From the NCBI GenBank assembly GCA_019649035.1, contig BMAT01005055.1:95829-122957 (forward strand): a stretch of DNA of 27,129 nucleotides, given 5' to 3'. Positions 12,901 through 18,992 of the stretch are shown here, one piece after another; within the stretch, counting starts at the first letter, position 1; each line of letters starts with the position of its first letter. The notes under the pieces are model-generated. The model ran no database searches. It was not told the origin of the DNA and saw only the letters and a program-made list of their open reading frames with translations. The translations under genes were made by a program, and so were the position numbers. The DNA is from Elysia marginata (taxonomy: Eukaryota > Mollusca > Gastropoda > Plakobranchidae).

Positions 12901-14134
12901 CTTGAAGTTGATAAAAATTCAATTCCTTAAAATTTTCTTTCTAATGGAAACACTTAACACTCACCTTCCTATAGTTTGATTTTTCAACAAAATCCTTACT
13001 CCAAGGTGGTACTGGACAAGTAGAATCCTGGTCTGGCACAGTAGAGTCATAATCAAGCGGTACACTCAAGTGTGAGTTGGTGGCAAAATTGTTCCTGAAG
13101 ACAAAATAATGGAATCATGAGATTTTTATAGCTTTTTTAAAAATTGGCATCCCAAAAGAGTAGAGCCTAATTAAACAAAGTCAAGAAACAATCTTTGGCG
13201 AGAATCTTAATTTCTATACTGAATAAAAGACGCCAGACACTTGGAAAAATTGACAGTTAGAAAATATAATTTTCCTAGTCCATTTGGCCGTGACGAAATA
13301 TTTAGTTTTTAAAAGAACCATGAATTAAAAATGAAATCACTTTGCTTAGTTTGACAGACCAGTTTAACTGCTATGACTGACTCGCTTCTCTTCATTACAA
13401 CATCAAGAAGCCAAATGGATGGCACCACTGCACTAAAATTAAACCAGAGTAGAGAGCTGACTAACTTATGGAATTGGGTTAAACGTTTTTGAAAAAAGAC
13501 CAGCTGATGATCTGATCGCAAAGTCAAGAATCTATAAAACTTTATAAGGCCTACAAGCAAATATTGGTGTTTTTTAACCTTCACCTTCTTCCTTGTATAG
13601 GCTTATTAAAGGGAGATATATAAAAAATATATAGATCTAGATCTCTAGAAGATCTACTTCACAATTTTAAGACAGTATCTTGCTGAGACAAAGTAAGCTC
13701 CTGGAATTTTTCGAGTTCATGACCTTACATAATTATTATTAGATCTATACCTAGCCGAGTAGAGAATTTAAATCTAGAACTTACAAATTGTGTGAAGGGT
13801 CAATCCTGGTTGATGTAACGGTGTCAGTGCCAGAGTCGAAATGTTCTTTGCTGTGACGAAGGGAGACCACGGTCCTTCCATCTTCATCGTAACACTCGGG
13901 TGCTTCTTTGTTTTGTCTGCTATTTTTCAATCTTTTGGAAGGAACGTGCCGAAGTTGACGTCTCCATTTATGTGGTCCTTGAAACTTTTCTTCGTAAGAA
14001 GTTCCACTTCTGACTTTGTCATCTTGGTTAGTGCTTTGTTCGTTCCTGTTTGCGTCTTCAACTCCATCTTCTTGAACTTCTGATGCGCCTATTGCTGAGA
14101 AACTTGGATGAGTTCCAGCAAAAGAGGAGGCCAT
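809..14134 (-). CDS. MAP3K1: MAP3K1/MEKK1 orthologue, N-terminal 14 coding exons (3' part beyond left edge)
   Basis: Fourteen exons on the minus strand join in frame: 13785-14134, 12965-13094, 9558-9602, 8462-8587, 7970-8185, 6832-6948, 6280-6458, 5639-5760, 4875-4962, 4048-4204, 3586-3828, 2982-3103, 1856-1947 and 809-997. Together they are 2176 nt (725 codons plus one base), and every junction is GT..AG with matching phase. Domain order is the conserved pre-SWIM block with [15 protein letters not shown] (218-289), a SWIM finger (C291, C293, C299, H301), a RING finger (397-446) and the start of a TOG-like helical domain (about 505-725, open at the left). This order and these motifs identify MEKK1. 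In the family the protein is a stress-activated MAP kinase kinase kinase (JNK/ERK pathways); the RING carries E3 ubiquitin ligase activity and the TOG domain binds tubulin. The C-terminal kinase domain is expected to the left of position 1 and is not seen here. The SWIM and RING fingers come about 45 residues earlier than in vertebrate MAP3K1, so the N-terminus is shorter. Confidence 0.93.
998..1855 (-). other. MAP3K1 intron 13
   Basis: AT-rich intron of 858 bases with several A and T runs. I see no coding block, repeat element or RNA gene in it. Confidence 0.8.
1856..1947 (-). CDS. MAP3K1: MAP3K1 exon 13 (residues 632-662), TOG-like domain
   Basis: It reads (R)[20 protein letters not shown] then [10 protein letters not shown], matching the conserved RTSQLSxSTLxEL..GQxGELAVGxEI block of MEKK1. 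The acceptor is CAGGAG (1950-1945), a tandem NAGNAG site. The first AG is chosen because it follows the pyrimidine tract directly. The donor is GTGAGA (from 1855). The exon ends with one base (G). Confidence 0.92.
1948..2981 (-). other. MAP3K1 intron 12
   Basis: Intron of 1034 bases. Two stretches (about 2060-2180 and 2400-2540) are clearly richer in GC than the rest. The second holds an inverted repeat with AGGTCA half-sites (2425-2452). No exon of the family is visible. Confidence 0.75.
2425..2452. repeat. 9-bp inverted repeat with AGGTCA half-sites
   Basis: ACCTGACCT (2425-2433) and AGGTCAGGT (2444-2452) are exact reverse complements around a 10-base loop. They contain nuclear-receptor-type AGGTCA half-sites in both directions. 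It could be an intronic regulatory site or part of an unknown repeat. Confidence 0.35.
2982..3103 (-). CDS. MAP3K1: MAP3K1 exon 12 (residues 592-631), TOG-like domain
   Basis: It reads [20 protein letters not shown], then [20 protein letters not shown], and ends AG before GTAAAA. The YTPC and LxPVVxxILxKC motifs match MEKK1 helices. It ends in phase 2 and joins exon 13 to make an Arg codon. Confidence 0.92.
3104..3585 (-). other. MAP3K1 intron 11
   Basis: AT-rich intron of 482 bases with no feature that I recognise. Confidence 0.8.
3586..3828 (-). CDS. MAP3K1: MAP3K1 exon 11 (residues 511-591), TOG-like domain
   Basis: The exon is 81 codons, phase 0, with acceptor AG (3830-3829) and donor GTGAGT (from 3585). 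It reads [20 protein letters not shown], then [16 protein letters not shown], and ends [14 protein letters not shown]. The L-x-S-R-N-W-x-x-R-E-x-x-L-x-x-L pattern is the helical repeat start of the MEKK1 TOG-like tubulin-binding domain. Confidence 0.92.
4048..4204 (-). CDS. MAP3K1: MAP3K1 exon 10 (residues 458-510), Ser/Pro/Gly-rich linker
   Basis: Acceptor AG is at 4206-4205 and donor GTAAGC starts at 4047. It reads [20 protein letters not shown], then [20 protein letters not shown], then [13 protein letters not shown], with the last codon in phase 0. It is a disordered spacer. The terminal Pro-Trp-Val-Glu begins the helical domain that follows. Confidence 0.85.
4205..4874 (-). other. MAP3K1 intron 9
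   Basis: Intron of 670 bases, AT-rich with A and T runs. Nothing else is recognised. Confidence 0.8.
4875..4962 (-). CDS. MAP3K1: MAP3K1 exon 9, RING finger last part (residues 429-457)
   Basis: The exon reads (W)[20 protein letters not shown] then KTTTVEIK, supplying the final CPLC zinc-ligand pair (C442, C445) of the RING finger. Acceptor AG is at 4964-4963 and donor GTAAAA starts at 4874. The split tryptophan codon at the exon 8/9 boundary is a good check that both junctions are right. Confidence 0.93.
4963..5638 (-). other. MAP3K1 intron 8, with a poly-C run and two undetermined bases
   Basis: Intron of 676 bases. Positions 5148-5149 are N and are followed by an unbroken run of C to 5163. 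The run length is probably not reliable, as polymerase slippage or base-calling failure at a homopolymer is typical here. No other element is seen. Confidence 0.75.
5639..5760 (-). CDS. MAP3K1: MAP3K1 exon 8, RING finger first part (residues 388-428)
   Basis: After AG (5762-5761, preceded by a T-rich tract) it reads [20 protein letters not shown], then [20 protein letters not shown]. The candidate zinc ligands are C397, C400, C413, C417/H418, H422-H424 and C425. The RING of MEKK1 has E3 ubiquitin ligase activity in the family. The exon ends with a single T before GTGAGT; this T plus GG of exon 9 makes the conserved Trp. Confidence 0.93.
5761..6279 (-). other. MAP3K1 intron 7
   Basis: Intron of 519 bases between the SWIM-RING linker exon and the first RING exon. 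No repeat or RNA gene is recognised. Confidence 0.8.
6280..6458 (-). CDS. MAP3K1: MAP3K1 exon 7 (residues 329-388), basic then acidic linker between SWIM and RING
   Basis: It starts [20 protein letters not shown], continues [20 protein letters not shown] and ends IPSESDAG, with the last Gly codon split over the junction. The first part matches the family helix after the SWIM finger. The [10 protein letters not shown] cluster could act as a nuclear localisation signal (inference). The donor GTACTC (from 6279) is non-consensus after GT, but it is the one that joins exon 8 in frame. Confidence 0.85.
6459..6831 (-). other. MAP3K1 intron 6
   Basis: AT-rich intron of 373 bases. Nothing else is recognised. 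Confidence 0.8.
6832..6948 (-). CDS. MAP3K1: MAP3K1 exon 6, SWIM zinc finger (residues 290-328)
   Basis: The exon begins [20 protein letters not shown] and ends [17 protein letters not shown]. The CxC...CxH zinc ligands of a SWIM finger are C291, C293, C299 and H301. SWIM fingers act in protein or nucleic-acid binding; in MEKK1 this one lies just before the RING. Acceptor AG is at 6950-6949 after a TTTATTTTTC tract; donor is GTGAGT. Phase is 0 at both ends. Confidence 0.93.
6949..7969 (-). other. MAP3K1 intron 5
   Basis: Intron of 1021 bases, strongly AT-rich. It holds a short (CA)n run at 7210-7227. No coding signal. Confidence 0.8.
7210..7227. repeat. (CA)9 microsatellite
   Basis: Perfect CA dinucleotide run inside intron 5. 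Confidence 0.9.
7970..8185 (-). CDS. MAP3K1: MAP3K1 exon 5 (residues 218-289), conserved block before the SWIM finger
   Basis: The exon is 72 codons, phase 0 at both ends, with acceptor AG at 8187-8186 and donor GTGAGC at 7969. The second half contains [19 protein letters not shown] followed by [20 protein letters not shown]. This is the highly conserved stretch that leads into the SWIM domain of MEKK1, and it is the strongest identifier of the gene in the window. The first half is a polar linker. Confidence 0.93.
8462..8587 (-). CDS. MAP3K1: MAP3K1 exon 4 (residues 176-217), basic Ser-rich linker
   Basis: Acceptor AG (8589-8588) follows TATTTAC and the donor is GTAAAC. The 42 codons read [19 protein letters not shown] then [23 protein letters not shown], phase 0 at both ends. 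The RRRGSL sequence fits a basophilic-kinase (PKA-type) phosphorylation motif. That is a motif match only. Confidence 0.82.
8588..9557 (-). other. MAP3K1 intron 3
   Basis: Intron of 970 bases, AT-rich, with two T8 runs at about 9163-9180. No coding block is recognised. Confidence 0.75.
9558..9602 (-). CDS. MAP3K1: MAP3K1 exon 3, 45-nt micro-exon (residues 161-175)
   Basis: The exon reads [15 protein letters not shown] between AG (9604-9603) and a GTAGAC donor (9557-9552). It is 45 nt and phase 0 on both sides, so skipping it would keep the frame. The donor is weaker than that of the other exons, and the flanking introns are 3.4 kb and 1.0 kb. It may be a cassette exon. The call rests on splice sites and phase only, not on recognised homology, so it is the least certain exon of the gene. 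Confidence 0.55.
9629..9650. repeat. 22-bp perfect AT palindrome upstream of the micro-exon
   Basis: The sequence from 9629 to 9650 is its own reverse complement; the left half is ATTATATAATA. On the minus strand it lies 27-48 bases before the start of the 45-nt exon 3, where the branch point would be. A hairpin here could weaken use of that exon (inference). Confidence 0.6.
10406..11378 (+). repeat. Duplicated segment, copy A
   Basis: It starts AAGAACTGCCTATTTCC and ends TTTGGTAAGTGATAAT directly at the N gap. It aligns along its whole length with copy B at 11602-12597, differing by scattered substitutions and small indels. No protein is encoded. Confidence 0.93.
11379..11440. other. Assembly gap (62 N)
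   Basis: All bases are N. The gap follows directly after the last base of copy A that matches copy B, and it precedes a LINE 3' end. The missing sequence therefore probably includes the rest of that LINE or a haplotype switch. Confidence 0.97.
11441..11605 (+). mobile_element. LINE 3' end with TTGAATC tail
   Basis: The stretch ends AAGAATTTCCCCTAGTGGGA, then TCAATAATTTTGAATC and repeats of TTGAATC. The short inverted CCCC..GGGG stem followed by ATCAATAA and a 7-bp tail repeat is the usual 3' end of CR1/L2-type LINEs. The upstream part of the element is lost in the N gap. Confidence 0.65.
11602..12597 (+). repeat. Duplicated segment, copy B
   Basis: It starts AAGAACTGCATATTTCC immediately after the LINE tail and ends GTAAGTGATAAT, then runs on into unique intron sequence. 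It carries small insertions compared with copy A (for example near 11815-11830 and 12170-12190). The divergence looks like allelic or recent-duplication level. Confidence 0.93.
12965..13094 (-). CDS. MAP3K1: MAP3K1 exon 2 (residues 117-160)
   Basis: Acceptor AG is at 13096-13095 and donor GTGAGT starts at 12964. Using the two carried-over bases, it reads [20 protein letters not shown], then [24 protein letters not shown], with no stop, and ends in phase 0. It is a low-complexity linker without a recognised domain. Support comes from the clean splice sites and phase agreement with exon 1. Confidence 0.82.
13095..13784 (-). other. MAP3K1 intron 1
   Basis: First intron, 690 bases. It includes an AT and AGATCT-rich stretch (13611-13660) with overlapping small palindromes. 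No coding block that fits the gene. Confidence 0.8.
13785..14134 (-). CDS. MAP3K1: MAP3K1 exon 1, start codon and N-terminus (residues 1-116)
   Basis: The ATG at 14134 (reverse strand) sits in the context CAAAGATGG, with a purine at -3 and G at +4. An in-frame TGA at 14173-14171 is 12 codons upstream, so no longer N-terminus is available without another exon. The 116 residues are polar and rich in Ser, Gln, Arg and Asp, with a basic patch around residues 55-75 ([20 protein letters not shown]). No folded domain is evident, as expected for the disordered N-terminus of this family. The exon ends CACAATTT before the donor GTAAGT (13784-13779), leaving two bases that join the next exon. Confidence 0.85.
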
Positions 14135-14247
14135 CTTTGATGCTGAATCTGTTGTTCCAAACTTAAAACTTCAAGGCCACAGGAGCATCTCTTTGTTACA
14201 GCACTGAGGTCTCGGGTGTATAGTATCCTTTGTCACAAGTCTGTGAC

Positions 14248-14290
14248 CGAAAGAGGGGATCAATAAACATTTGAGAGGTCCCCCCTTTCG
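14248..14290 (-). promoter_or_regulatory. Hairpin-forming inverted repeat in the 5' leader region
   Basis: CGAAAGAGGGG (14248-14258) pairs with CCCCCCTTTCG (14280-14290) with a single mismatch around a loop of 21 bases. If it is within the transcript it would form a stable stem in the 5' UTR about 115-155 nt before the ATG. Its role is inference. Confidence 0.45.
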
Positions 14291-14336
14291 ATTTCTTTTG
14301 AGAGAAAGGCTATCGATTTTCTCTCTCGGGAGTGCC

Positions 14337-14345
14337 GCTTCCGGT
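14337..14345 (-). promoter_or_regulatory. ETS/GABP-type site
   Basis: ACCGGAAGC on the minus strand is a full ETS core (CCGGAA) about 205 bases upstream of the ATG, a usual place for this element in housekeeping-type promoters. Motif match only. Confidence 0.45.
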
Positions 14346-14438
14346 CGGGGAAGCTCTCATCCCTGCTTTGAAGTGCTGGGAGCAGCGACACAGTTCCAGA
14401 CTGTATTTTCATAGCCTCGTTTTCAATTTATGGTTTTC

Positions 14439-14447
14439 TATAAATAG
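14439..14447. promoter_or_regulatory. TATA-like element
   Basis: TATAAATAG is read on the plus strand and CTATTTATA on the minus strand. It is about 305 bases upstream of the MAP3K1 ATG and could place a minus-strand start near 14410. In an AT-rich genome a chance match is easily possible. Confidence 0.3.
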
Positions 14448-14460
14448 ATTTCTCGCCTGT

Positions 14461-15637
14461 AAAATAGCGGAAACAACAAAAACATGAAAGAAATTACTAA
14501 ATTACTTTTTCAAATATAAATGATATACAAGTGTCTACATTTCACAAAATGAGTATGGTGATTACAAATTTAAAAAAAAATGTATTAGGAAATTTCTACT
14601 ACGCGAAGCGAAGATTTCCTCAAAAGGAAATTCCAACCTTACTAACCTAATTCGCGCCAGCTGTTTCGTCGGAAGCGAGGCAGTTGTTGTTGACAACCTA
14701 CATGCTTCCATGTCAAAGGTCACAACGCGGAACTTACATGAGGACAGAATCCAGCCAAAAGTTATCTTACCAACTTTATAAAAACAAACTTCTTTGTGCA
14801 AGTGAATCAGGGAAACAAATGTGTAACGCATAGTTAAAAGATGTTGATGCCTAGCAGGTTTGAATAACCCGGTAAGTAAGAAAACGTTTTAGCACAAACT
14901 TTTAAGCAGCCTTAGTTATCAAACCTAGTAACAAAAATTCCACCCGGCCGAATAAACAAATTAGAAGAGTACCGGTAAGAGGAATTTATGATTATTATAC
15001 ACTTAAGTTAAAGTTCTTGGTTTTGGTTAAGATCATTCCATCTTTTCGCACCCATAGTTTTCCTTCCAAGAGCTCTATGAATTATAATATATTATTATTA
15101 TTAACACGTCCAGCGTTTTCCAAACTTTTCAAGATTCGTGTTCGTCCAGCTTCATCTGGCAGGCCTAAATATCTACATGTACCAATCTAGGTGTATTGAG
15201 TTTTTGTCGTGCCTCCTGTCTTGTAATAGTGGAGTTCGTTGCCTAGTTGCCAAACATGGGCTGCGTTTATTCACATCAAGTTTTGTGTCAAAATCACTTA
15301 AAAAAATAAATTTCCCATCCAAAAAGCCTATACAACTTTTTCAACTACATTCTCATTCACACTAATTACCCGGTATACGAGTGAATCTTATCCGGTCATG
15401 CAACATCAGTTTTCATGTTAAATTAAAGTAAAAGTTTTCCTTACCTTTAGAAGCCTCGTAAGACTACGCTGGGTTATATCGCTCCGGTCATGTTATAGTG
15501 CTGAGTTCGTACCCCTAGACATTAGACTGTCTTTAGGCTTTTCATATGATAGTCAACGTAGTTTTCCCTGATAGGTCCTGTAAGCTTCGAAAGCTTTTGG
15601 TGCATATTAGCAGCGCCCGCGTTTAAAGTCACCAGAA

Positions 15638-15641
<4 letters not shown>
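14461..15641. other. Upstream intergenic DNA, no gene recognised
   Basis: About 1.2 kb. The part at 14580-14760 has raised GC with CpG, an E2F-like TTCGCGCC (14651-14658) and a CAAAGGTCA hormone-receptor-type half-site (about 14715-14723), so it may be distal promoter DNA. The rest is AT-rich with no coding block. Confidence 0.5.
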
Positions 15642-15687
<46 letters not shown>

Positions 15688-15698
15688 GAGAGAGAGAG
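15642..15698. repeat. (GA)n microsatellite
   Basis: GA array with one interruption (AAAT at about 15683). It directly follows the 3' tail of the minus-strand LINE at 15703-16320, so on that strand it reads as a (CT)n extension of the LINE end. Confidence 0.95.
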
Positions 15699-15702
15699 TT
15701 GA

Positions 15703-16320
15703 ATTGAATAGTTTATTTTAGGCCATTTGCTCATGAACAATGTAAAATACACTTAGTAAAATAAATAGGTAGGCCTACGTGTGCATTATAAATACATTGC
15801 ATTAAACTTTCTAAAAATAATAAAGGGGGAATATAATATACAGAGCATCGAAACAGGTTATTTCCATTGCAAGTCATTAATCCTTCTTGCCATTGGCAAC
15901 TAGGGCAGCCACAAGTTCCCCCCATCGCACGCGGTCCTGAGCCAGCGTCCTCAGGGTGCCCCATGACTGTCCCATGGTTGCTGCCTCTGCATCCACTGTT
16001 CTTCTACTTAGTGATCTTGGGGCGTCCACGTTTCCTGTGTCCCTCTGGTTTCCACTGGACTGCCACTCTTCGGATGGCATTCTAGTCTTTGCGCGTTACA
16101 TGGCCTATTCATCTCCATCTTTTCTGCACATCATATTTCGTATGCTCTCCTGTTGGTAATGATCACGATGGTCTTGTTTTTGATATTATTCGAGGCCAAA
16201 TGATCCTAGCAATTTTTCTAAGGCTTTTTGTGTGGAAGGATGACACTTTTGTTGGGTCATTTTCTGTCATGCGCCAGCATTCTGATCCGTAGTGCAGGGT
16301 TGAGAGAATACAACTTTAAT
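15703..16320 (-). pseudogene. Decayed LINE, C-terminal end of reverse-transcriptase ORF and 3' tail
   Basis: Reading the minus strand, coding pieces in shifting frames match the end of a non-LTR retrotransposon ORF2: LHYGSECWRMTENDP (from about 16296), FHTKSLRKIARIIWPRII, WR-stop-IGHV, AIRRVAVQWKPEGHRKRGRP, then RRTVDAEAATMGQSWG and LAQDRVRWGELVAALV, ending at a TAA (15879-15877). In-frame stops replace the Trp of WRWIGHV and other codons, and a frameshift separates KRGRPKIT from RRTVDAEA, so it is dead. A non-coding tail of about 170 bases follows, ending GGCCTAAAATAAACTATTC. The family is a LINE of the endonuclease/reverse-transcriptase type; the clade is not resolved. Confidence 0.85.
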
Positions 16321-16754
16321 ATAATTTCAGCTTCGTGCACAATTTGTATTGTTGAGATGACTAAAAGGGATTCACGCTCCAAATGGTGACACGTTATGCC
16401 CTATGTGCAAAAAAGAAGAAACTGAATGGTAGGCCCCCTATACGCTAACTTCTTGGGCAGCCTATTATGCTACCAAAGCAAAATATCTCAACATCCTTAG
16501 TACACGATTTATCTCTTATTTCGAAGTGAATATGTTGCTAACCGATGACAAATACTTTTCAAAATTTTTATTTTTTAGCTTTTAAGAAAAGAAAAAGAAT
16601 GTACAAAGTATTGTGTAAAATTAGTAAGTCATATGAAGTGTTTTATACAACTATATTATATTGATCCAGTTTATGAACTATTAAGCATATCACATGTTTA
16701 TCCTTACAGAATTTCATGCACTTCCTATTAGATCATAAACGGAACCACGCATAC
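16321..16754. other. Intergenic, may include more of the LINE
   Basis: AT-rich, 434 bases. Upstream ORF2 parts of the minus-strand LINE are not recognisable here, so the element is 5'-truncated near 16320 or too decayed to see. Confidence 0.5.
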
Positions 16755-16767
16755 GAGAGAGAAAGAA

Positions 16768-16813
<46 letters not shown>
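16755..16813. repeat. (GA)n microsatellite
   Basis: GA array with AAAG and ATAG interruptions on its left side. Confidence 0.95.
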
Positions 16814-16815
<2 letters not shown>

Positions 16816-18054
16816 TCGATCAAAAGTATGGGTGGTGACTACAACACTGCTAATGGCTATAACGAGTAGGCCTACATCTAGACGGTTTAGACCTGCATCA
16901 ATCCTGATAACTGCAGTGTATAGATCTAGATCGTACTTTCAACAATTCTCCTCTCTTTGAAAGACTTAGCAAGACAAAATTTTATGACAGGTCTGTTCTG
17001 TCAAATTTGCCAATACACTGCACTGGTGGGAGGAACTTAGGCTAGTAAGTGATAAGGGACAAACTAATGACATCGCGATAGGAAAAAACTATTACGCAGC
17101 TTTAAAAAATGTTCTTAGACCACTTTTGATACACAATTCAGCACCAATAGTTAGATTTGCTACAGCAATTCTGATAAGAGAAACACTGCTGCTGTCCGAA
17201 AGGTAAAAATTAATGCTGTATTGGTACTATAATGATTGATGGGGCTGCTAGTGGTTATTCTAAAAATGAAGGGACAAACTGCTGCGGAGCCACTTAAATC
17301 AAAGTAGGGCCTAATGTGTTTCAAAATAATAATAATTGTTGCGACTGCCATGTTTCCCTCTCTTTGACATTTTTAAAAACTTTTCTGAGTAGAATGTCAT
17401 CACCGAAGGAGTTGGACAATGTTGCCCCCAAACGAGCGGTCAGCAGTGACAGCTGACTACACATGGCAGGCATAAAAATTAAAAAAACCCACCAATGGAA
17501 TATCATTGTTTTCATAGCTTTCTAGGGTCATTTTGTGGATGGTACGGCGCTGACTGCGGCACTCTCCTTTTGCTTTTTGAAGGACCGTTCCTTGAAAATA
17601 CGGAGAGATTCTGTGCTATGAGAAAATCAGGTTTGAGCCCACCAAGGATGGGACTAAAAAGCATTCGCCTGACTCCACAATTTACCCTCCAAAATGGCTA
17701 ACCGTGCCGAAGAACAGAGCCATATAGACTATATCAGCAGCGAATCTTTGGCAAGACCAAAAATCCAATAAACGTTTTAGATATGCCTGTGCATTTAAGA
17801 CATTTTTGAAGTCGCTAAGTTTCCAAGCTTTCAATATTAATCACAGCCCAAAACCAATAACAATAACGATAAATTCCGTGTCTGCTTGCTAAATAAAAAT
17901 ATCAGTGTTATGAGTTTAGAGTGATGTGTTTCCTAGTTGGTAGGCATTGGTCTCGTCAGAAGTTTTTTTTAGTGAAGATCGTAAATTATGCCGGTACTTG
18001 ATATGAAGAAATAGTTGATTCCTTTGGTTTTAACCAAAATCTGTCCCAGTAGTC
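16814..18054. other. Intergenic, no gene recognised
   Basis: About 1.2 kb. There are short open frames in both directions (for example 17495-17701 plus, 17160-17351 minus), but none has a recognisable domain, splice context or start context. No repeat family is recognised. Confidence 0.5.
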
Positions 18055-18201
18055 ATGGTCGAAAGCATTGCGAGTATGATAGCCATGGATAAAAGCATTG
18101 CGAGTGTGACTTTCTGTTGTATCTGTCAAAAGTCTGTTCTGCTGGCGGGATCATTACAGATTGGCAATGTATATATAGAAGTGAGTTGGTTCTCAGAGTA
18201 A
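18055..18201 (+). CDS. Small open frame with internal repeat, doubtful
   Basis: 48 codons from ATG to TAA. It begins MVESIASMIAMDKSIASVTF, in which SIAS occurs twice because of a direct DNA repeat (AAAGCATTGCGAGT at about 18062-18075 and again at 18093-18106). It continues CCICQKSVLLAGSLQIGN with a C-C-x-x-C cluster. I recognise no family. The length and the lack of context make chance likely. Confidence 0.12.
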   Translation: MVESIASMIAMDKSIASVTFCCICQKSVLLAGSLQIGNVYIEVSWFSE

Positions 18202-18816
18202 AAATGTTTAACGCAGCGTCTTAGGGTTTGAAATAACGCATCTCCATGATTTCTGTCACTATTGCAAATTGCATACGACGAAAGGATGAAAGCATAACAA
18301 ACTAACAGGGATAAAATAATTTTATCACATGTCAGTAACTGAAAGAAGAAATTTGCGTTTCTATTAAAAAACCAGAACATTTTTCACCCGTGATGCGGTC
18401 AAATAGAAGTTGACCCGTCCGACTGTAAAGAAACGTTATCTCCTATAATATTTCAAATTTAAGCCTATCTAAAATTGAATTTTAAAACGTTTCTGTTCGC
18501 TTTCTTTCAGTTTAGTTATGACATTTAGTCCCTGTAAATCGCTTAGTTTGCATTACACCTGTAGCACAAATATGTTGTCAACTCGAAGTTCAAAGTTACC
18601 ACAGTAAACTAATTCTCCTGTTCTGCTTGAGGGCGTCGTGAATAACATAGACATCGTCTAGACACTTTGAATACGCTTAGTGTTTTTTTCTATTTAAGGC
18701 AGTTTGTTTCAAAGACTGTACTTTGAATACATAAATAAAAAATAAAAATCTCACTGCGACAGTACCCTTGTAAGATATAACGCTGTAAGAACAAAAAAAT
18801 ACGTAGTTCAATGGTC
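18202..18816. other. Intergenic, nothing recognised
   Basis: About 600 bases of AT-rich DNA without a recognisable gene or repeat. Confidence 0.5.
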
Positions 18817-18992
18817 CTGACCTAAATCTGCATATTGGTGCGGAACTGTGTACCGAAAGTGGTTTAAAGACCGTTTTATTTAAGCTGCGCAACATTTTTT
18901 TCAGAGGTCCTGCCACACAAAAGGTGCGCATTCTGCAAGAAGGAGTGCGGAAGAGATTGTGTTGCCCAAGTTGTGACGTAGATTTAGGTCAG
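18817..18992. mobile_element. Candidate MITE with 13-bp terminal inverted repeats
   Basis: CTGACCTAAATCT (18817-18829) and AGATTTAGGTCAG (18980-18992) are exact reverse complements bounding a 176-bp unit that is richer in GC than its flanks. I see no convincing target-site duplication, so it may be an old non-autonomous DNA transposon or a foldback structure. Confidence 0.35.

Larger units (their letters stand above)
9603..12964 (-). other. MAP3K1 intron 2, with duplicated segment and assembly gap
   Basis: This is the largest intron (3362 bases as assembled). It contains copy A of a 1-kb segment (10406-11378), a gap of N (11379-11440), a LINE tail (11441-11605) and copy B (11602-12597). No MEKK1 exon is missing in phase terms. 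If the duplication is an assembly artefact, the true intron is about 1 kb shorter in an allele without the LINE. Confidence 0.75.
14135..14460 (-). promoter_or_regulatory. Putative MAP3K1 5' UTR and core promoter
   Basis: This region lies directly upstream of the start codon. Going upstream it has an in-frame stop (14173-14171), an imperfect hairpin (14248-14290), a second small GAGAGAAA..TTTTCTCTC inverted repeat (about 14301-14327), an ETS-type site ACCGGAAGC on the minus strand (14345-14337) and a TATA-like element (14439-14447). It is richer in GC than its surroundings. The transcription start is not determined. Confidence 0.5.

Noticed and set aside
13841..14083. Plus-strand open frame of 80 codons
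   Set aside because: It is the antisense of MAP3K1 exon 1 and has no independent support.
14562..14831. Minus-strand open frame of 89 codons upstream of MAP3K1
   Set aside because: It has no recognisable domain, no splice link to exon 1 and no supporting start context. It is kept only as part of a GC-rich block.
15522..15752. Minus-strand open frame with a long Leu-Ser repeat, and similar frames at 26092-26389
   Set aside because: The Leu-Ser runs are only the translation of (CT)n arrays.
15642..16813. CRISPR-like array from the repeated GA blocks
   Set aside because: These are plain dinucleotide microsatellites without spacers, in a eukaryotic context.
17495..17701. Plus-strand open frame of 68 codons
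   Set aside because: I see no family match, no promoter or splice support and no repeat of the frame elsewhere. It is of the length expected by chance.
18055..18201. Small Cys-containing peptide gene
   Set aside because: The SIAS repetition comes from a short direct DNA repeat. There is no signal peptide or cysteine framework, so I do not propose a function.
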